From Bradyrhizobium sp. 1(2017) (GTDB lineage Bacteria > Pseudomonadota > Alphaproteobacteria > Rhizobiales > Xanthobacteraceae): a stretch of DNA of 64,000 nucleotides. The stretch covers positions 6,902,001 through 6,966,000 of the forward strand of contig NZ_CP050022.2 of assembly GCF_011602485.2 (NCBI RefSeq), written 5' to 3'. Positions within the stretch are counted from its first letter, which is position 1. Every line of letters begins with the position of its first letter. Both the position numbers and the translations under genes were made by a program. Shown here one piece after another: positions 25,067-34,169 of the stretch. Under the pieces are notes generated by a model that was given only the letters and a program-made list of their open reading frames with translations, was not told the origin of the DNA and made no database searches.

Positions 25067-26092
25067 ATGATCAATCTTCGCGTCCTCGCCGCGTCAGCGG
25101 CGGTGCTGAGCCTGACCTCGTCCTTCGTATCGAGCGCAGCCGCCAATGGCGAGGTCAACGTCTATACGTATCGCGAGACCAAGCTGATCCAGCCGCTGTT
25201 CGACGCCTTCAGCAAGGATACTGGCATCAAGGTCAATGTCGTGTCCGCAAGCTCCGGTCTGGAGCAGCGCATGAAGGCGGAAGGCGCCAACAGCCCGGCC
25301 GATGTGCTGCTGACAGTGGACATCGGCCGCATCGATGAGGCCGTGCAGGCGGGCGTGACCCAGCCGATCAAGTCGGAGGCGGTCGACAAGGTCGTGCCGG
25401 CGCAGTATCGCGATCCGGACGGACACTGGGCCGGCATCTCCATGCGCGCGCGCGTGATCTATGCCTCAAAGGATCGCGTCAAGCAGGACAAGATCACCTA
25501 TGAGGAGCTTGCCGATCCCAAGTGGAAAGGCAAGATCTGCATTCGCTCGGGCCAACACATCTACAACAACGCGCTGTTCGCGGCCTATGCCGCCAAGTAC
25601 GGCGAGGCAAAGGCCGAGGAATGGCTGCGCGGCGTGAAGGCCAATCTCGCGCAGAAGCCATCGGGCGGCGATCGCGAAGCCGCGCGTGACGTTGCGGCCG
25701 GCAAGTGCGACATCGGCATCGGCAACACCTATTACTGGGCGCTGATGATGAACAACGATCCCGAGAAGAAACCGTGGGCGGAGGCGACCCGCGTCATCCT
25801 GCCGACCTTCGAAGGCGGCGGCACCCACGTCAACCTCTCCGGCGTGCTGCTGGCCAAGCACGCCCCCAACAAGGCCAACGGCATCAAGCTGATCGAGTGG
25901 CTCGTCAGCGAGCAGGCGCAGCAGATGTACGCCGACCAGAATTACGAATATCCGGTTCGGTCCGGGGTCGCCATCAACTCCACCATCGCGGGCTATGGCA
26001 AACTCGGCCCAGATCCGTCGCCGATCGCAAAGATCGCCGCCAACCGCAAGGCTGCGGCCTCGCTGGTGGACAAGGTCGGCTTTGACAACTGA
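25067..26092 (+). CDS. Ferric-iron ABC transporter binding protein (FutA/FbpA-type)
   Basis: A 341-residue periplasmic iron-binding protein. The signal peptide ends SSFVSSAAANGE. The mature start VNVYTYRETKLIQPLFDAF and the tandem tyrosines in IGIGNTYYWAL, which bind Fe(III) in this family, support the call, as does SSGLEQRMKAEGANSPADV. The start has GGAG about 10 bases upstream. Two tandem iron-control-like motifs precede it. It hands iron to the large permease encoded directly downstream. Confidence 0.93.
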   Translation: MINLRVLAASAAVLSLTSSFVSSAAANGEVNVYTYRETKLIQPLFDAFSKDTGIKVNVVSASSGLEQRMKAEGANSPADVLLTVDIGRIDEAVQAGVTQPIKSEAVDKVVPAQYRDPDGHWAGISMRARVIYASKDRVKQDKITYEELADPKWKGKICIRSGQHIYNNALFAAYAAKYGEAKAEEWLRGVKANLAQKPSGGDREAARDVAAGKCDIGIGNTYYWALMMNNDPEKKPWAEATRVILPTFEGGGTHVNLSGVLLAKHAPNKANGIKLIEWLVSEQAQQMYADQNYEYPVRSGVAINSTIAGYGKLGPDPSPIAKIAANRKAAASLVDKVGFDN

Positions 26093-27794
26093 TCTCTGGC
26101 GGCCGTCGTCTCTCAAATTGTCAGAAGCTAAGGGCGCACGGCCTCGCTTGAGAGGCCGTGCCCACGCCGGGCGCGCCGCAACAGCCATCGCGATCGCAAC
26201 CGCGATCCTGGTCGCGGCGCCGGTGATCTCGATCGTTTCGCTGGCTTTGCAGCCGGCGCCCGATGTGTGGCACGATCTGATCAACTACGTGCTGCCGGCC
26301 GCCCTCCTGGATACTGCGCTGCTGCTCGTCGGAGTCGGCGCTCTCACACTTCTGACCGGCGCCGGCACCGCGTGGGTGATGTCGCGCCACGATTTTCCCG
26401 GCCGGGGCATGCTCTTGTGGCTGATGCCGTTGCCGCTGGCGATTCCGACCTATCTTGCGGCTTACGTTTATGCCGACCTGTTCGAACCGCTCGGCCTGGT
26501 GCATCGCACTTTGGCGATCTGGCTGCCGCTGCGCGATGCCCTCGGCCATCTCCCCAACCTGCGCTCGCTGCCGGGCGCCATCTTCGTGATCGGGCTGGTG
26601 CTCTACCCTTACGTCTATCTGTCGGCGCGCGCGACGTTCCAGGTTCAGTCTGCCGAATTCGCCGAGGCGGCCAAGACGCTGGGCGCCGGCCGATGGACCG
26701 TTTTCTGGCGCGTTTCACTGCCGATGGCGCGGCCGGCGCTTGCGGTCGGCGTGGCGCTGGTCGCGCTGGAAACGCTCAACGACATCGGCGCCAGCGAGTA
26801 TCTCGGCATCCGCACGCTGACGGTCTCGATCTTCACCACCTGGCTCAACCGCGGCAGCCTTGCCGGTGCGGCGCAACTCGCATGCCTGATGCTTGCGATC
26901 GTCGCCGGCCTGATCGCGATGGAGCGTTACGGCCGTCGCAATGCCAACATCGAATTCTCGGCCGAAAGCCCGCATGTGAGGCAGCGGACGCCGCTCTCAG
27001 GCGCAAGAGCGTGGATCGCGATCGCGGTCTGCGTGCTGCCTGTGCTGATCGGCTTCGTCGTGCCGCTGTGCTATCTGGCGCATCAGGCTCTCGGTCGCGG
27101 ACTGCTTGCAAATTTCGACCCGCTGCTGTGGCGCCACACCTTCCATTCGTTTGCCTTTGCAGCGCTCGCGACGCTCTTGGCGCTGATGCTTGCGCTCGCC
27201 ACGACGATCGCGCACCGCTTTCGGCCCGATCCTCTGCAATATCTGGCGATGAGCATCGCGCAGACCGGATACGCGCTGCCGGGTCTCGTGATTGCCCTCG
27301 GCCTGCTGACCCCGGTTCTGGCGGTCGATAACGCGATGAGCGTGGTCGCCGCCTGGACCGGACATTCGCTGCCCGGGCTGATCCTGGTCGGCTCCGGGAT
27401 GGCCGTCGTCATCGCCTATACGATCCGTTTTCTTGCCGTGCCCATCGGCATGATCAAGGCCGGGTTCGACAGCATCCCGCACGACTATGACGAGAGTGCA
27501 CGCACGGTCGGCGCTGGCCAGGCAGTCATGTTGCGGCAGATCTATCTGCCGTTGCTCCGGCCCGCGATGCTTGGCGCCGTCATCATCATGTTCGTCGACT
27601 GCCTGAAGGAACTCCCGGCAACGCTGCTCCTGCGTCCCCTGAATGTCGAAACACTGTCGACGTCGATCTACCAGTTCGCAAGCCGCGGCAATTTCGAGGA
27701 CGGCGCGCTCGCGGCACTCCTGATCATCGCCGCCAGCATCGGCCCGGTCGCCTGGCTGACCCGATTCTCCGAGGTGCCGAGCGGCCCCGCTTGA
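26082..27794 (+). CDS. Ferric-iron ABC transporter permease, fused double-domain (FbpB/SfuB-type)
   Basis: About 570 residues with two homologous permease halves (about 12 membrane segments). Each half has its EAA loop: EFAEAAKTLGAGRW and DYDESARTVGAGQ. The start is uncertain. I chose the TTG at 26082, inside the end of the binding-protein gene, because AAGG sits 7 bases upstream. TTG codons at 26118 and 26148 are alternatives; no in-frame ATG suits. The longer frame to 25995 lies wholly within the upstream gene. No ATPase gene follows. Confidence 0.85.
   Translation: MTTDLWRPSSLKLSEAKGARPRLRGRAHAGRAATAIAIATAILVAAPVISIVSLALQPAPDVWHDLINYVLPAALLDTALLLVGVGALTLLTGAGTAWVMSRHDFPGRGMLLWLMPLPLAIPTYLAAYVYADLFEPLGLVHRTLAIWLPLRDALGHLPNLRSLPGAIFVIGLVLYPYVYLSARATFQVQSAEFAEAAKTLGAGRWTVFWRVSLPMARPALAVGVALVALETLNDIGASEYLGIRTLTVSIFTTWLNRGSLAGAAQLACLMLAIVAGLIAMERYGRRNANIEFSAESPHVRQRTPLSGARAWIAIAVCVLPVLIGFVVPLCYLAHQALGRGLLANFDPLLWRHTFHSFAFAALATLLALMLALATTIAHRFRPDPLQYLAMSIAQTGYALPGLVIALGLLTPVLAVDNAMSVVAAWTGHSLPGLILVGSGMAVVIAYTIRFLAVPIGMIKAGFDSIPHDYDESARTVGAGQAVMLRQIYLPLLRPAMLGAVIIMFVDCLKELPATLLLRPLNVETLSTSIYQFASRGNFEDGALAALLIIAASIGPVAWLTRFSEVPSGPA
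26136..26161 (+). other. Hairpin in the 5' region of the iron permease gene
   Basis: A perfect 10-bp stem (GCACGGCCTC / GAGGCCGTGC) with a 6-base loop lies 44 bases after the binding-protein stop. It sits in the first codons of the permease frame, around one candidate TTG start. It may slow read-through or translation; the effect is inferred. Confidence 0.35.
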
Positions 27795-27847
27795 AGACAG
27801 GGGCACTTCATCCGCACATCCATGGCGCCTCGACCGATCGAGTTCGC

Positions 27848-27869
27848 ATCGCGCGACTGATCGCGCGAT
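27848..27869 (+). terminator. Hairpin after the iron importer
   Basis: ATCGCGCGA and its exact complement TCGCGCGAT form a 9-bp stem with a CTGA loop, 54 bases after the permease stop. No T-tract. The rest of the 200-base gap to the convergent scoB gene shows nothing recognisable. Confidence 0.4.
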
Positions 27870-28000
27870 CCCGTACTTCAGAGACATTCGTGCTTGATCG
27901 AGCGGCCACCATTGTCCGTCTTCACGAGGAATAGCGGCGCTCAGCCAAGATCGTGAGGACGCACAGACCGTATCGTGGTGTGCGCCCCAGCGTGTCTCGC

Positions 28001-28651
28001 TTACGTGTTCTTCAGCGCGACGCGGAATTCGGCGTCGGTCTTGGCCTTGACCTCGTCGAGCGAGACGCCGTCGGCGAGTTCGATCAGGGCCATGCCGCCG
28101 TTGCCGTGCTTGTCGATGGTGAAGACGGCGAGATCGGTGACGACCATGTCGACGACGCGCTCACCGGTCAGCGGCAGGTTGCACTGCTTCAGCAGCTTCG
28201 GACCGTCCTTGGCCGAATGCTCCATCACCACGACGACACGCTTGACGCCCGCGACGAGGTCCATCGCGCCGCCCATGCCCTTGACCATCTTGCCGGGGAT
28301 CATCCAGTTGGCGAGATCGCCGTTCTGGGCCACCTGCATGGCGCCGAGGATCGACAGATCCATGTGGCCGCCGCGGATCATGCCGAAGGAATCGGCGCTC
28401 GAGAAATAGGACGTCGAGGGCAGCTCGCTCACGGTCTGCTTGCCGGCGTTGATCAGGTCCGCGTCCACCTCGTCTTCATATGGGAACGGGCCCATGCCGA
28501 GCATGCCGTTCTCGCTCTGAAGGCTGACGTCGATGCCGTCGGGGATGTAATTCGAGACCAGCGTCGGGATGCCGATGCCGAGATTGACGTAATAGCCGTC
28601 GCGCAATTCCTTCGCGGCGCGCGCGGCCATCTGTTCACGGGTCCAGGCCAT
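28001..28651 (-). CDS. scoB: 3-oxoacid CoA-transferase subunit B
   Basis: A 216-residue family I CoA-transferase beta subunit. The catalytic glutamate lies in [10 protein letters not shown] (about residue 47). [17 protein letters not shown] and [15 protein letters not shown] are typical. With subunit A it moves CoA from succinyl-CoA or a similar donor to a 3-oxo acid such as acetoacetate (or 3-oxoadipate), in the cytoplasm. It follows scoA across a 68-base gap mostly filled by a palindromic repeat. Substrate choice cannot be fixed from sequence. Confidence 0.9.
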   Translation of the reverse strand: MAWTREQMAARAAKELRDGYYVNLGIGIPTLVSNYIPDGIDVSLQSENGMLGMGPFPYEDEVDADLINAGKQTVSELPSTSYFSSADSFGMIRGGHMDLSILGAMQVAQNGDLANWMIPGKMVKGMGGAMDLVAGVKRVVVVMEHSAKDGPKLLKQCNLPLTGERVVDMVVTDLAVFTIDKHGNGGMALIELADGVSLDEVKAKTDAEFRVALKNT

Positions 28652-28678
28652 TGTTGAGCTCCAGTCGATTCTTTAGTG

Positions 28679-28727
28679 GCGCATGATCTGATCGGAAAAC
28701 CGGTGTCCACTTTTCCGGATCATGCGC
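28679..28727. repeat. Palindromic repeat overlapping the scoA stop codon
   Basis: Ends are GCGCATGATC and GATCATGCGC, with GGAAAACCGG and CTTTTCCGG inside. This is a common rhizobial intergenic palindrome. It covers most of the scoA-scoB gap, and its right arm provides the last alanine codon and the TGA of scoA. A shorter relative lies at 45285. Confidence 0.8.
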
Positions 28728-29427
28728 TCGTGCGCGGGCGGGTGTTGCGGAATTCGATGCGCTTCTTGGCCGTGCCGACCTCGACGATGCGCTTCACGAA
28801 GATGCCGGGCGTGTGGATGTGGTCGGGATTGAGTTCGCCGGCCGGAACCAGATGCTCGACCTCGGCCACCGTGACCTTGGCGGCGGTCGCCATCATCGGG
28901 TTAAAGTTGCGCGCGGTCTTGCGGTAGATGAGGTTGCCGGCGGTGTCGCCCTTCCAGGCATGCACGATGGCGAGGTCGGCGAACAGGCCGCGCTCCATCA
29001 GATATTTCTCGCCATCGAACTCCTTCACTTCCTTGCCTTCGGCGATCAGCGTGCCGACGCCGGTCTTGGTGTAGAAGGCCGGGATGCCGGCGCCGCCGGC
29101 GCGGATGCGCTCGGCCAGCGTGCCCTGCGGATTGAATTCGAGTTCCAGCTCGCCGGCGAGGAATTGCTGGGCGAACAGCTTGTTCTCGCCGACATAGGAC
29201 GAGATCATCTTCTTGATCTGCCGGGTTTCGAGCAGCCGGCTGAGCCCGATGCCGTCGACGCCGGCATTGTTGGAGACCACCGTCAGACCCTTGACGCCGG
29301 ACTCGCGGATCGCGTCCGACAGCTCCTCGGCGATGCCGCAGAGGCCGAAGCCGCCCGACATGATCATCATGTTGTCTTTCAGAATGCCGTCGAGAGCCGA
29401 CTTGGCGTCGGGATAGACCTTGTTCAT
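28720..29427 (-). CDS. scoA: 3-oxoacid CoA-transferase subunit A
   Basis: A 235-residue alpha subunit of a family I CoA-transferase. Typical features are the N-terminal NKVYPDAKSALDGIL, the CoA-binding loop MSGGFGLCGIAEELSDAI, VSNNAGVDGIGLSRLLE, and AERIRAGGAGIPAFYTKTGVGT. It pairs with the downstream beta subunit. The last codons (RTSA-stop) are formed by the right arm of a palindromic repeat, which suggests the repeat inserted at or trimmed the 3' end. Confidence 0.92.
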   Translation of the reverse strand: MNKVYPDAKSALDGILKDNMMIMSGGFGLCGIAEELSDAIRESGVKGLTVVSNNAGVDGIGLSRLLETRQIKKMISSYVGENKLFAQQFLAGELELEFNPQGTLAERIRAGGAGIPAFYTKTGVGTLIAEGKEVKEFDGEKYLMERGLFADLAIVHAWKGDTAGNLIYRKTARNFNPMMATAAKVTVAEVEHLVPAGELNPDHIHTPGIFVKRIVEVGTAKKRIEFRNTRPRTSA

Positions 29428-29553
29428 GCAAATGACCTTCGACTGAACCTTCGGCTTGCGGGCGTCGCGCCTTGTTGGCGGCGATTATTAGGCGAAATCC
29501 TCCAAAGCCGTCAATGATACGGGGTTCTCCGTTCCGCCCCCGGGTGATAGAAG

Positions 29554-29572
29554 CTGCCCACGCCGTGGGCAG
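29554..29572. promoter_or_regulatory. Inverted repeat in the scoA/AsmA divergent region
   Basis: CTGCCCACGCCGTGGGCAG is a perfect palindrome with 9-base arms and one central base. It lies 127 bases from the scoA start and about 130 from the AsmA-like start. It could be an operator; no regulator family is suggested by sequence alone. The rest of this 260-base gap has no other clear signal. Confidence 0.35.
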
Positions 29573-29699
29573 AATCGTCCGCGGCCTTGAAAGCGACAAG
29601 AAAACCCATCAAGTTGCGGGGGTTGGGCGTGGGCGCGCAGGTTTCCCGACCCGCCCTTCTGGCTCCAACGACCAACCCGATCAGGACATGCCATTGACC

Positions 29700-31592
29700 A
29701 TGGCCCAAGGAATGAAGCGCCTCGGGACGCCGATCGCGGCGCTGCTCGGCGTGGCGCTGATCGCCCTGATCGCGACCTCCTGGCTCATCAACCGTGACGC
29801 GCTGCGCAGGGCGGTGGAAGCGCAGATCCGCGACGTGACCGGGCTCGAGCTCAGTGTCGCGGGCGCGATCGACATCTCGGTGCTGCCGGCGAGCTACATC
29901 TCCTTCCACGACGTCGGTCTCAAGGGCGGCGGCGCCAACGATCCCGCGCTCCATGTCGACGTGCTCACCGCTAACCTGCGGCTGCTGCCGCTGCTGCTGC
30001 AACGCTTCGAGATCGCCGACCTGACGCTGCTGCGGCCGCGCATCCATGTCAGCCTGAAGCCGGACGGCGAGAGCAACTGGACGCCCTTCATCCAGACCAT
30101 TGCACGGACCATGAAGCCCGGCGCCGACAACCAGGTCTCGTTCTCCGAGATCAGGATCCAGGACGGCGTGCTCAATTACGAGGACGCTGCCACGCGCGGC
30201 ACCGAGAAATTCGAGGATATCGACCTGTCGCTGGCCTGGCCCTCGATCTCGCGCTCCTTCGCCGCGACCGGGCAGTTCGACTGGCGCGGCGAGCGCGTCG
30301 ACGGCACGATCAGCTTTTCCGATTTCCTCGCCGCCCTCTCCGGCGAGCGCTCGGGGTTGAAGGCGCGGATCGCGAGCGCACCGCTCAAGCTCGCCTTCGA
30401 CGGCAGCGTCGCCAACCGCACCAGCCCGATGATGGAAGGCACGCTCACCATCGACAGCCCGTCCCTGCGCAACGCGCTGCGCTGGACCGGTCAGCCGCAG
30501 CCCGCCAGCGGCGGCTTCGGCCGCTTCGCGCTGAAGGCGCGTGCCAACGTCGTGGGCCCCTCGATCGCGCTCACCAACGTCAATGTCGAGCTCGACGGCA
30601 ACACCGCCGAGGGCGTGATGACTTACGCCAATAACGGCCGGCAGACGCTGCAAGCAACCCTCGCCGCCGACGCACTCGACTTCACGCCCTATATCTCGAC
30701 CTTCCGCCTGCTCACGAGCGGAGCGCGCGACTGGAACAGGCAGCTGTTCGATCTCAACGGATTGTCGACCACCGATCTCGACATGCGACTGTCGGCAGCA
30801 AAGCTGACGGTCGGACCCTCCAAGCTCGGCCGCACGGCGATCGGCGCGAATTTGCGCAACGGCGCGCTGGCGCTCTCGGTGGGCGAGGCCCAGATCTATG
30901 GCGGCATCGCCAAGGGCTCGTTCGGCATCACACGCGCCGACAACGTCGCCGACATCAAGGCGCAATTCCAGTTCACCGACGTCGACCTGCAGGCCTGCGC
31001 CTCCGAACTGTTCGGCCTCAACAAGCTGTCCGGCCGCGGCAACATCGGCGTCTCCCTGTTCGCCTCCGGCTCGAGCCCGTTCGGCCTCGTGCAGTCGCTC
31101 GACGGCAGCGCCACGGTCACCGGACATAACGGCGCGATCTCGGGCTTCAATGTCGAGCAGTTGCTCAAGCGCCTGGAGCGACGGCCGCTGTCGGGCGGCG
31201 GCAATTTCCGCAACGGCTCGACGCCCTATGACAGCCTCACCATCGCGGTGAAATTCTCCGACGGGATCGCCACCGCCGAGGACATCCGCATCGAAGGACC
31301 GGCCGCGAAGATCACGCTGACCGGCACCGCCTCCGTGCCGACGCGCGAATACGACATGAAGGGCGTGGCGAGCCTCAACACGACATCCGGCTTTCAATTG
31401 CCCTTCATGGTGCAGGGTCCGTGGGATGATCCCTTGATCTTCCCCGATCCCGAAAGCCTGATCCGACAGTCGCCTGCGGCGTCTCCCTTCCTCGATCTCC
31501 TGAAGCAACGCATTACCGGTGGCGGAAAGCGCCCCGCACAGGATGGATCGCCGACGGCTGAGAATGCCAAAGAAGGCGCCAAATCGAACTGA
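29700..31592 (+). CDS. AsmA-family membrane-anchored protein
   Basis: About 630 residues. One N-terminal membrane helix (TPIAALLGVALIALIATSWL) is followed by AsmA-type repeats: LRRAVEAQIRDVTGLELSVAGAIDISVLP at the start (cited in part), SNWTPFIQTI, SFSEIRIQDGVLNYED, and a C-terminal AsmA_2 part with SGFNVEQLLKRLERR and PFMVQGPWDDPLIFPDPESL. AsmA-like proteins are periplasm-spanning and thought to move phospholipids or assist outer-membrane assembly. The start is uncertain: ATG at 29700 is preferred, 29688 possible; AGGA lies at 29683-29686. Confidence 0.85.
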   Translation: MAQGMKRLGTPIAALLGVALIALIATSWLINRDALRRAVEAQIRDVTGLELSVAGAIDISVLPASYISFHDVGLKGGGANDPALHVDVLTANLRLLPLLLQRFEIADLTLLRPRIHVSLKPDGESNWTPFIQTIARTMKPGADNQVSFSEIRIQDGVLNYEDAATRGTEKFEDIDLSLAWPSISRSFAATGQFDWRGERVDGTISFSDFLAALSGERSGLKARIASAPLKLAFDGSVANRTSPMMEGTLTIDSPSLRNALRWTGQPQPASGGFGRFALKARANVVGPSIALTNVNVELDGNTAEGVMTYANNGRQTLQATLAADALDFTPYISTFRLLTSGARDWNRQLFDLNGLSTTDLDMRLSAAKLTVGPSKLGRTAIGANLRNGALALSVGEAQIYGGIAKGSFGITRADNVADIKAQFQFTDVDLQACASELFGLNKLSGRGNIGVSLFASGSSPFGLVQSLDGSATVTGHNGAISGFNVEQLLKRLERRPLSGGGNFRNGSTPYDSLTIAVKFSDGIATAEDIRIEGPAAKITLTGTASVPTREYDMKGVASLNTTSGFQLPFMVQGPWDDPLIFPDPESLIRQSPAASPFLDLLKQRITGGGKRPAQDGSPTAENAKEGAKSN

Positions 31593-31815
31593 GATTACGA
31601 AGTGAGGGTTCGACCTGAGGATCGCGTCCGCCGAGCGGCGCGAATTGATCAGGGCGAATTGATGCGGCGATTGGATCGATGCGCGCATCAAACATCGCGA
31701 TTGGTCCGACATTTCGCGACCTTCGTCTGACAAGATGGCGCTAGATCGGACTCCCGCCATGCGCTAGTGTTTTATACGACCGGTTAAAAACACCGGCCGT
31801 TTGAGGGAGAAAAAC

Positions 31816-33201
31816 GTGAGATCCAAGGTTATTGGCGCAGTATCATTGGCGGTCGCTGCGGCTGGGCTTTTCGCCGCCACTGCACCCGCCTTTGCGCAGC
31901 AGAAGACGATTACGGTCTGGTGGGGCAAGGGCTTCTATCGCTCCGAAGACGACGCGCTGATCGAGACGATCAAGAAGTTTGAAGCCAAGACCGGCATCAA
32001 GGTCGAATTGTCGCAGTACGCGATCCAGGACATGATTCCGAAGACGGTCGCCGCGCTCGATGCCGGCACCGTGCCCGATGTCGCCTATTCCGACTCTTAT
32101 GACGTGCAGGCGCAGGGCAAGTGGGCCTATGAGGGCAAGCTCGAGGACCTCACGGACATCATGGATCCGATCAAGGGCCGGTTCGTGCAGAACACGCTCG
32201 ATGCGTCGATCCTCTACAACGACGTCGCGAAGAAGAAGGCCTATTACGGCTTCCCGCTGAAGCAGCAGAGCATGCATGTCGAGATCTGGAACGACATGCT
32301 GGAGAAGGCCGGCTTCAAGCTTGCCGATATTCCCAACGACTGGGCCGGCTACTGGACGTTCTGGTGCGACAAGGTGCAGCCGGCCATCCGTAAAGCCAGT
32401 GGCCAGCGCATCTACGGTGTCGGCCAGCCGATGGGCGTTGAATCCACCGACGCCTTCCAGTCGTTCTACACCTTCATGGACGCCTACCACGTCAAGCTGG
32501 TCGACGACGACGGCAAGCTCACGGTCGACGATCCCAAGGTTCGTGAGAACCTGATCCACGCCCTGAAGGACTATACCGACACCTATATCAAGGGCTGCTC
32601 GCCGCCCTCTTCCACGACCTGGAAGGACCCGGACAACAACGTCGCCTTCCACAACAAGACCATCGTGATGACCCACAACTTCACGATCTCGATTGCGGCG
32701 AAGTGGTTCGAAGACTCGCAGAACCAGGCCCTCACCCAGGAGCAGCGCGACGCCGGCAAGAAGGCCTATGAGCAGGACATCGTCACGGCGTCCTTCCCGA
32801 AGGCCCCCGATGGTTCGACCATCCGCTACCGCTCCGACGTCAAGACCGGGCTGATCTTCACCGCGGCCAAGAACAAGGCCGAGGGCAAGCAGTTCATCAG
32901 CTTCCTGCTCCAGGAAGAGAACATCCGTCCCTACATCGAGGGTGCGCTCGGCCGCTGGTTCCCGGTGACGAAGGAAAGCCAGGAGAGCCCGTTCTGGCAG
33001 GCTGACAAGCACCGCAAGGCCGTCTACACGCAGTTCAAGGGCGGCACCGCCGCGTTCGACTTCACCAAGAACTGGAAGTTCACGATCCTCAACAACGAGA
33101 ACGTGTGGGCGAAGGCGATGAATCGCGTCGTCAGCGAGAAGGTTCCGGTCGACAAGGCCGTCGACGAACTGATCGCCCGCATCAAGCAGGTCGCGGGTTA
33201 A
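31816..33201 (+). CDS. ABC transporter substrate-binding protein, sugar type
   Basis: A 461-residue exported family 1 solute-binding protein. It starts at GTG 31816, with GGGAG eight bases upstream; a TTG 15 bases earlier overlaps that ribosome site and is unlikely. The signal peptide is VIGAVSLAVAAAGLFAATAPAFAQ in part. ITVWWGKGFYRSEDDALIETI begins the mature protein (cited in part). It is followed by two hairpins and then two permease genes. The ligand is unknown. The 223-base gap upstream holds no gene; CCGGT/ACCGG arms at 31780-31796 lie near the start. Confidence 0.9.
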   Translation: MRSKVIGAVSLAVAAAGLFAATAPAFAQQKTITVWWGKGFYRSEDDALIETIKKFEAKTGIKVELSQYAIQDMIPKTVAALDAGTVPDVAYSDSYDVQAQGKWAYEGKLEDLTDIMDPIKGRFVQNTLDASILYNDVAKKKAYYGFPLKQQSMHVEIWNDMLEKAGFKLADIPNDWAGYWTFWCDKVQPAIRKASGQRIYGVGQPMGVESTDAFQSFYTFMDAYHVKLVDDDGKLTVDDPKVRENLIHALKDYTDTYIKGCSPPSSTTWKDPDNNVAFHNKTIVMTHNFTISIAAKWFEDSQNQALTQEQRDAGKKAYEQDIVTASFPKAPDGSTIRYRSDVKTGLIFTAAKNKAEGKQFISFLLQEENIRPYIEGALGRWFPVTKESQESPFWQADKHRKAVYTQFKGGTAAFDFTKNWKFTILNNENVWAKAMNRVVSEKVPVDKAVDELIARIKQVAG

Positions 33202-33212
33202 GTCATCCGCTC

Positions 33213-33237
33213 CCTCTCCCCGCCTCGCGGGGAGAGG
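33213..33237 (+). terminator. Hairpin 1 between binding protein and permeases
   Basis: CCTCTCCCCGC and its exact complement form an 11-bp stem with a CTC loop, 11 bases after the stop codon. It belongs to the CTCTCC/GGAGAG hairpin group also seen at 5761 and 14552. Confidence 0.55.
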
Positions 33238-33250
33238 TGTAAGAACAACA

Positions 33251-33280
33251 CCGGCCGCGTTTCGCGGCCGGCTTCTCTTT
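33251..33280 (+). terminator. Hairpin 2 with T-rich tail before the permease gene
   Basis: CCGGCCGCG and CGCGGCCGG form a perfect 9-bp stem with a TTT loop, followed by CTTCTCTTT. It is a moderate intrinsic terminator that would give less permease than binding protein. Confidence 0.6.
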
Positions 33281-33296
33281 GAAGAGTCCGAAAAGA

Positions 33297-34169
33297 ATGG
33301 CGATCACGCTTTCAGGCGATCAGGCACTTCCCGGCCCGCCACTGTCCTCGCGGCTGACCACGGCGCAGGCCTGGGGCATTGTGCTGCTCGCACCCTATTT
33401 GCTCGTTTTCCTCGCCTTCGTCGTCTATCCCGTCTGCTATGGACTGTGGCTGGCCCGCGCGCCGGAAAACTACGTCGCGCTCTATCACGACCCGATCTTC
33501 GCGCGCGCCGCGATCAACACGCTGATCTTCCTGGTCATCGGCATCAACATCAAGATGATGATCGCGCTGTTCCTGTCCGGCTTCTTCGCCATGCAGCGCA
33601 CCTGGATCAAATGGCTGTCGGTGATCTTCATCCTGCCCTGGGCGGTGCCGTCGATCCCGACCATCCTGTCGGTGCGCTTCATGCTCAATCCCGAATGGGG
33701 CGTGATCAACCACCTGATCTTCTCCTTCACCGGCGATGACGGCCCGAACTGGCTGAACGATCCGACCGTGGCGCTGAGCATGGCGATCGGCGTGCACATC
33801 TGGAAGTCGCTGCCGTTCTGGACGCTGATCCTGATCACCGGCCGTCTTGCGATCTCGCACGACCTGTTCGAGGCCGCCGAGGTGGATGGTGCGAGCTGGT
33901 GGCAGAAATTCCGCTTCATCACCTGGCCGTCGATGCAGACGCTCTACGTCACCTGCACCCTGCTCTCGATGATCTGGACGCTCGGCGATTTCAACAGCGT
34001 CTATCTGCTCACCGGCGGGGGACCTGCCGACCTCACGCACGTGCTCGCGACGCTCGGCATCCGCTATCTCCGGCTCGACCAGCTCTCGCTGGCCATGGCG
34101 TCCATCGTCTGCGCGATGCCGTTCGTCCTGCCGCTCGTGTACTTCATGATGAAACGGTTGTCGCGATGA
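33297..34169 (+). CDS. ABC transporter permease, MalF-type
   Basis: A 290-residue inner-membrane permease. The EAA loop is LFEAAEVDGASWWQKF. Membrane segments include GIVLLAPYLLVFLAFVVYP and WLSVIFILPWAVPSIPTI. I use the ATG at 33297; a TTG at 33279 in the tail of the preceding hairpin is the alternative. The stop overlaps the next gene by 4 bases (ATGA). It forms the channel for the binding protein at 31816 with the next permease. Confidence 0.9.
   Translation: MAITLSGDQALPGPPLSSRLTTAQAWGIVLLAPYLLVFLAFVVYPVCYGLWLARAPENYVALYHDPIFARAAINTLIFLVIGINIKMMIALFLSGFFAMQRTWIKWLSVIFILPWAVPSIPTILSVRFMLNPEWGVINHLIFSFTGDDGPNWLNDPTVALSMAIGVHIWKSLPFWTLILITGRLAISHDLFEAAEVDGASWWQKFRFITWPSMQTLYVTCTLLSMIWTLGDFNSVYLLTGGGPADLTHVLATLGIRYLRLDQLSLAMASIVCAMPFVLPLVYFMMKRLSR

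Noticed and set aside
29511..31760. 749-codon open frame antisense to the AsmA-like gene
   Set aside because: Same reason: Arg/Gly/Ala-rich translation without domains, whereas the plus strand encodes a complete AsmA-type protein.
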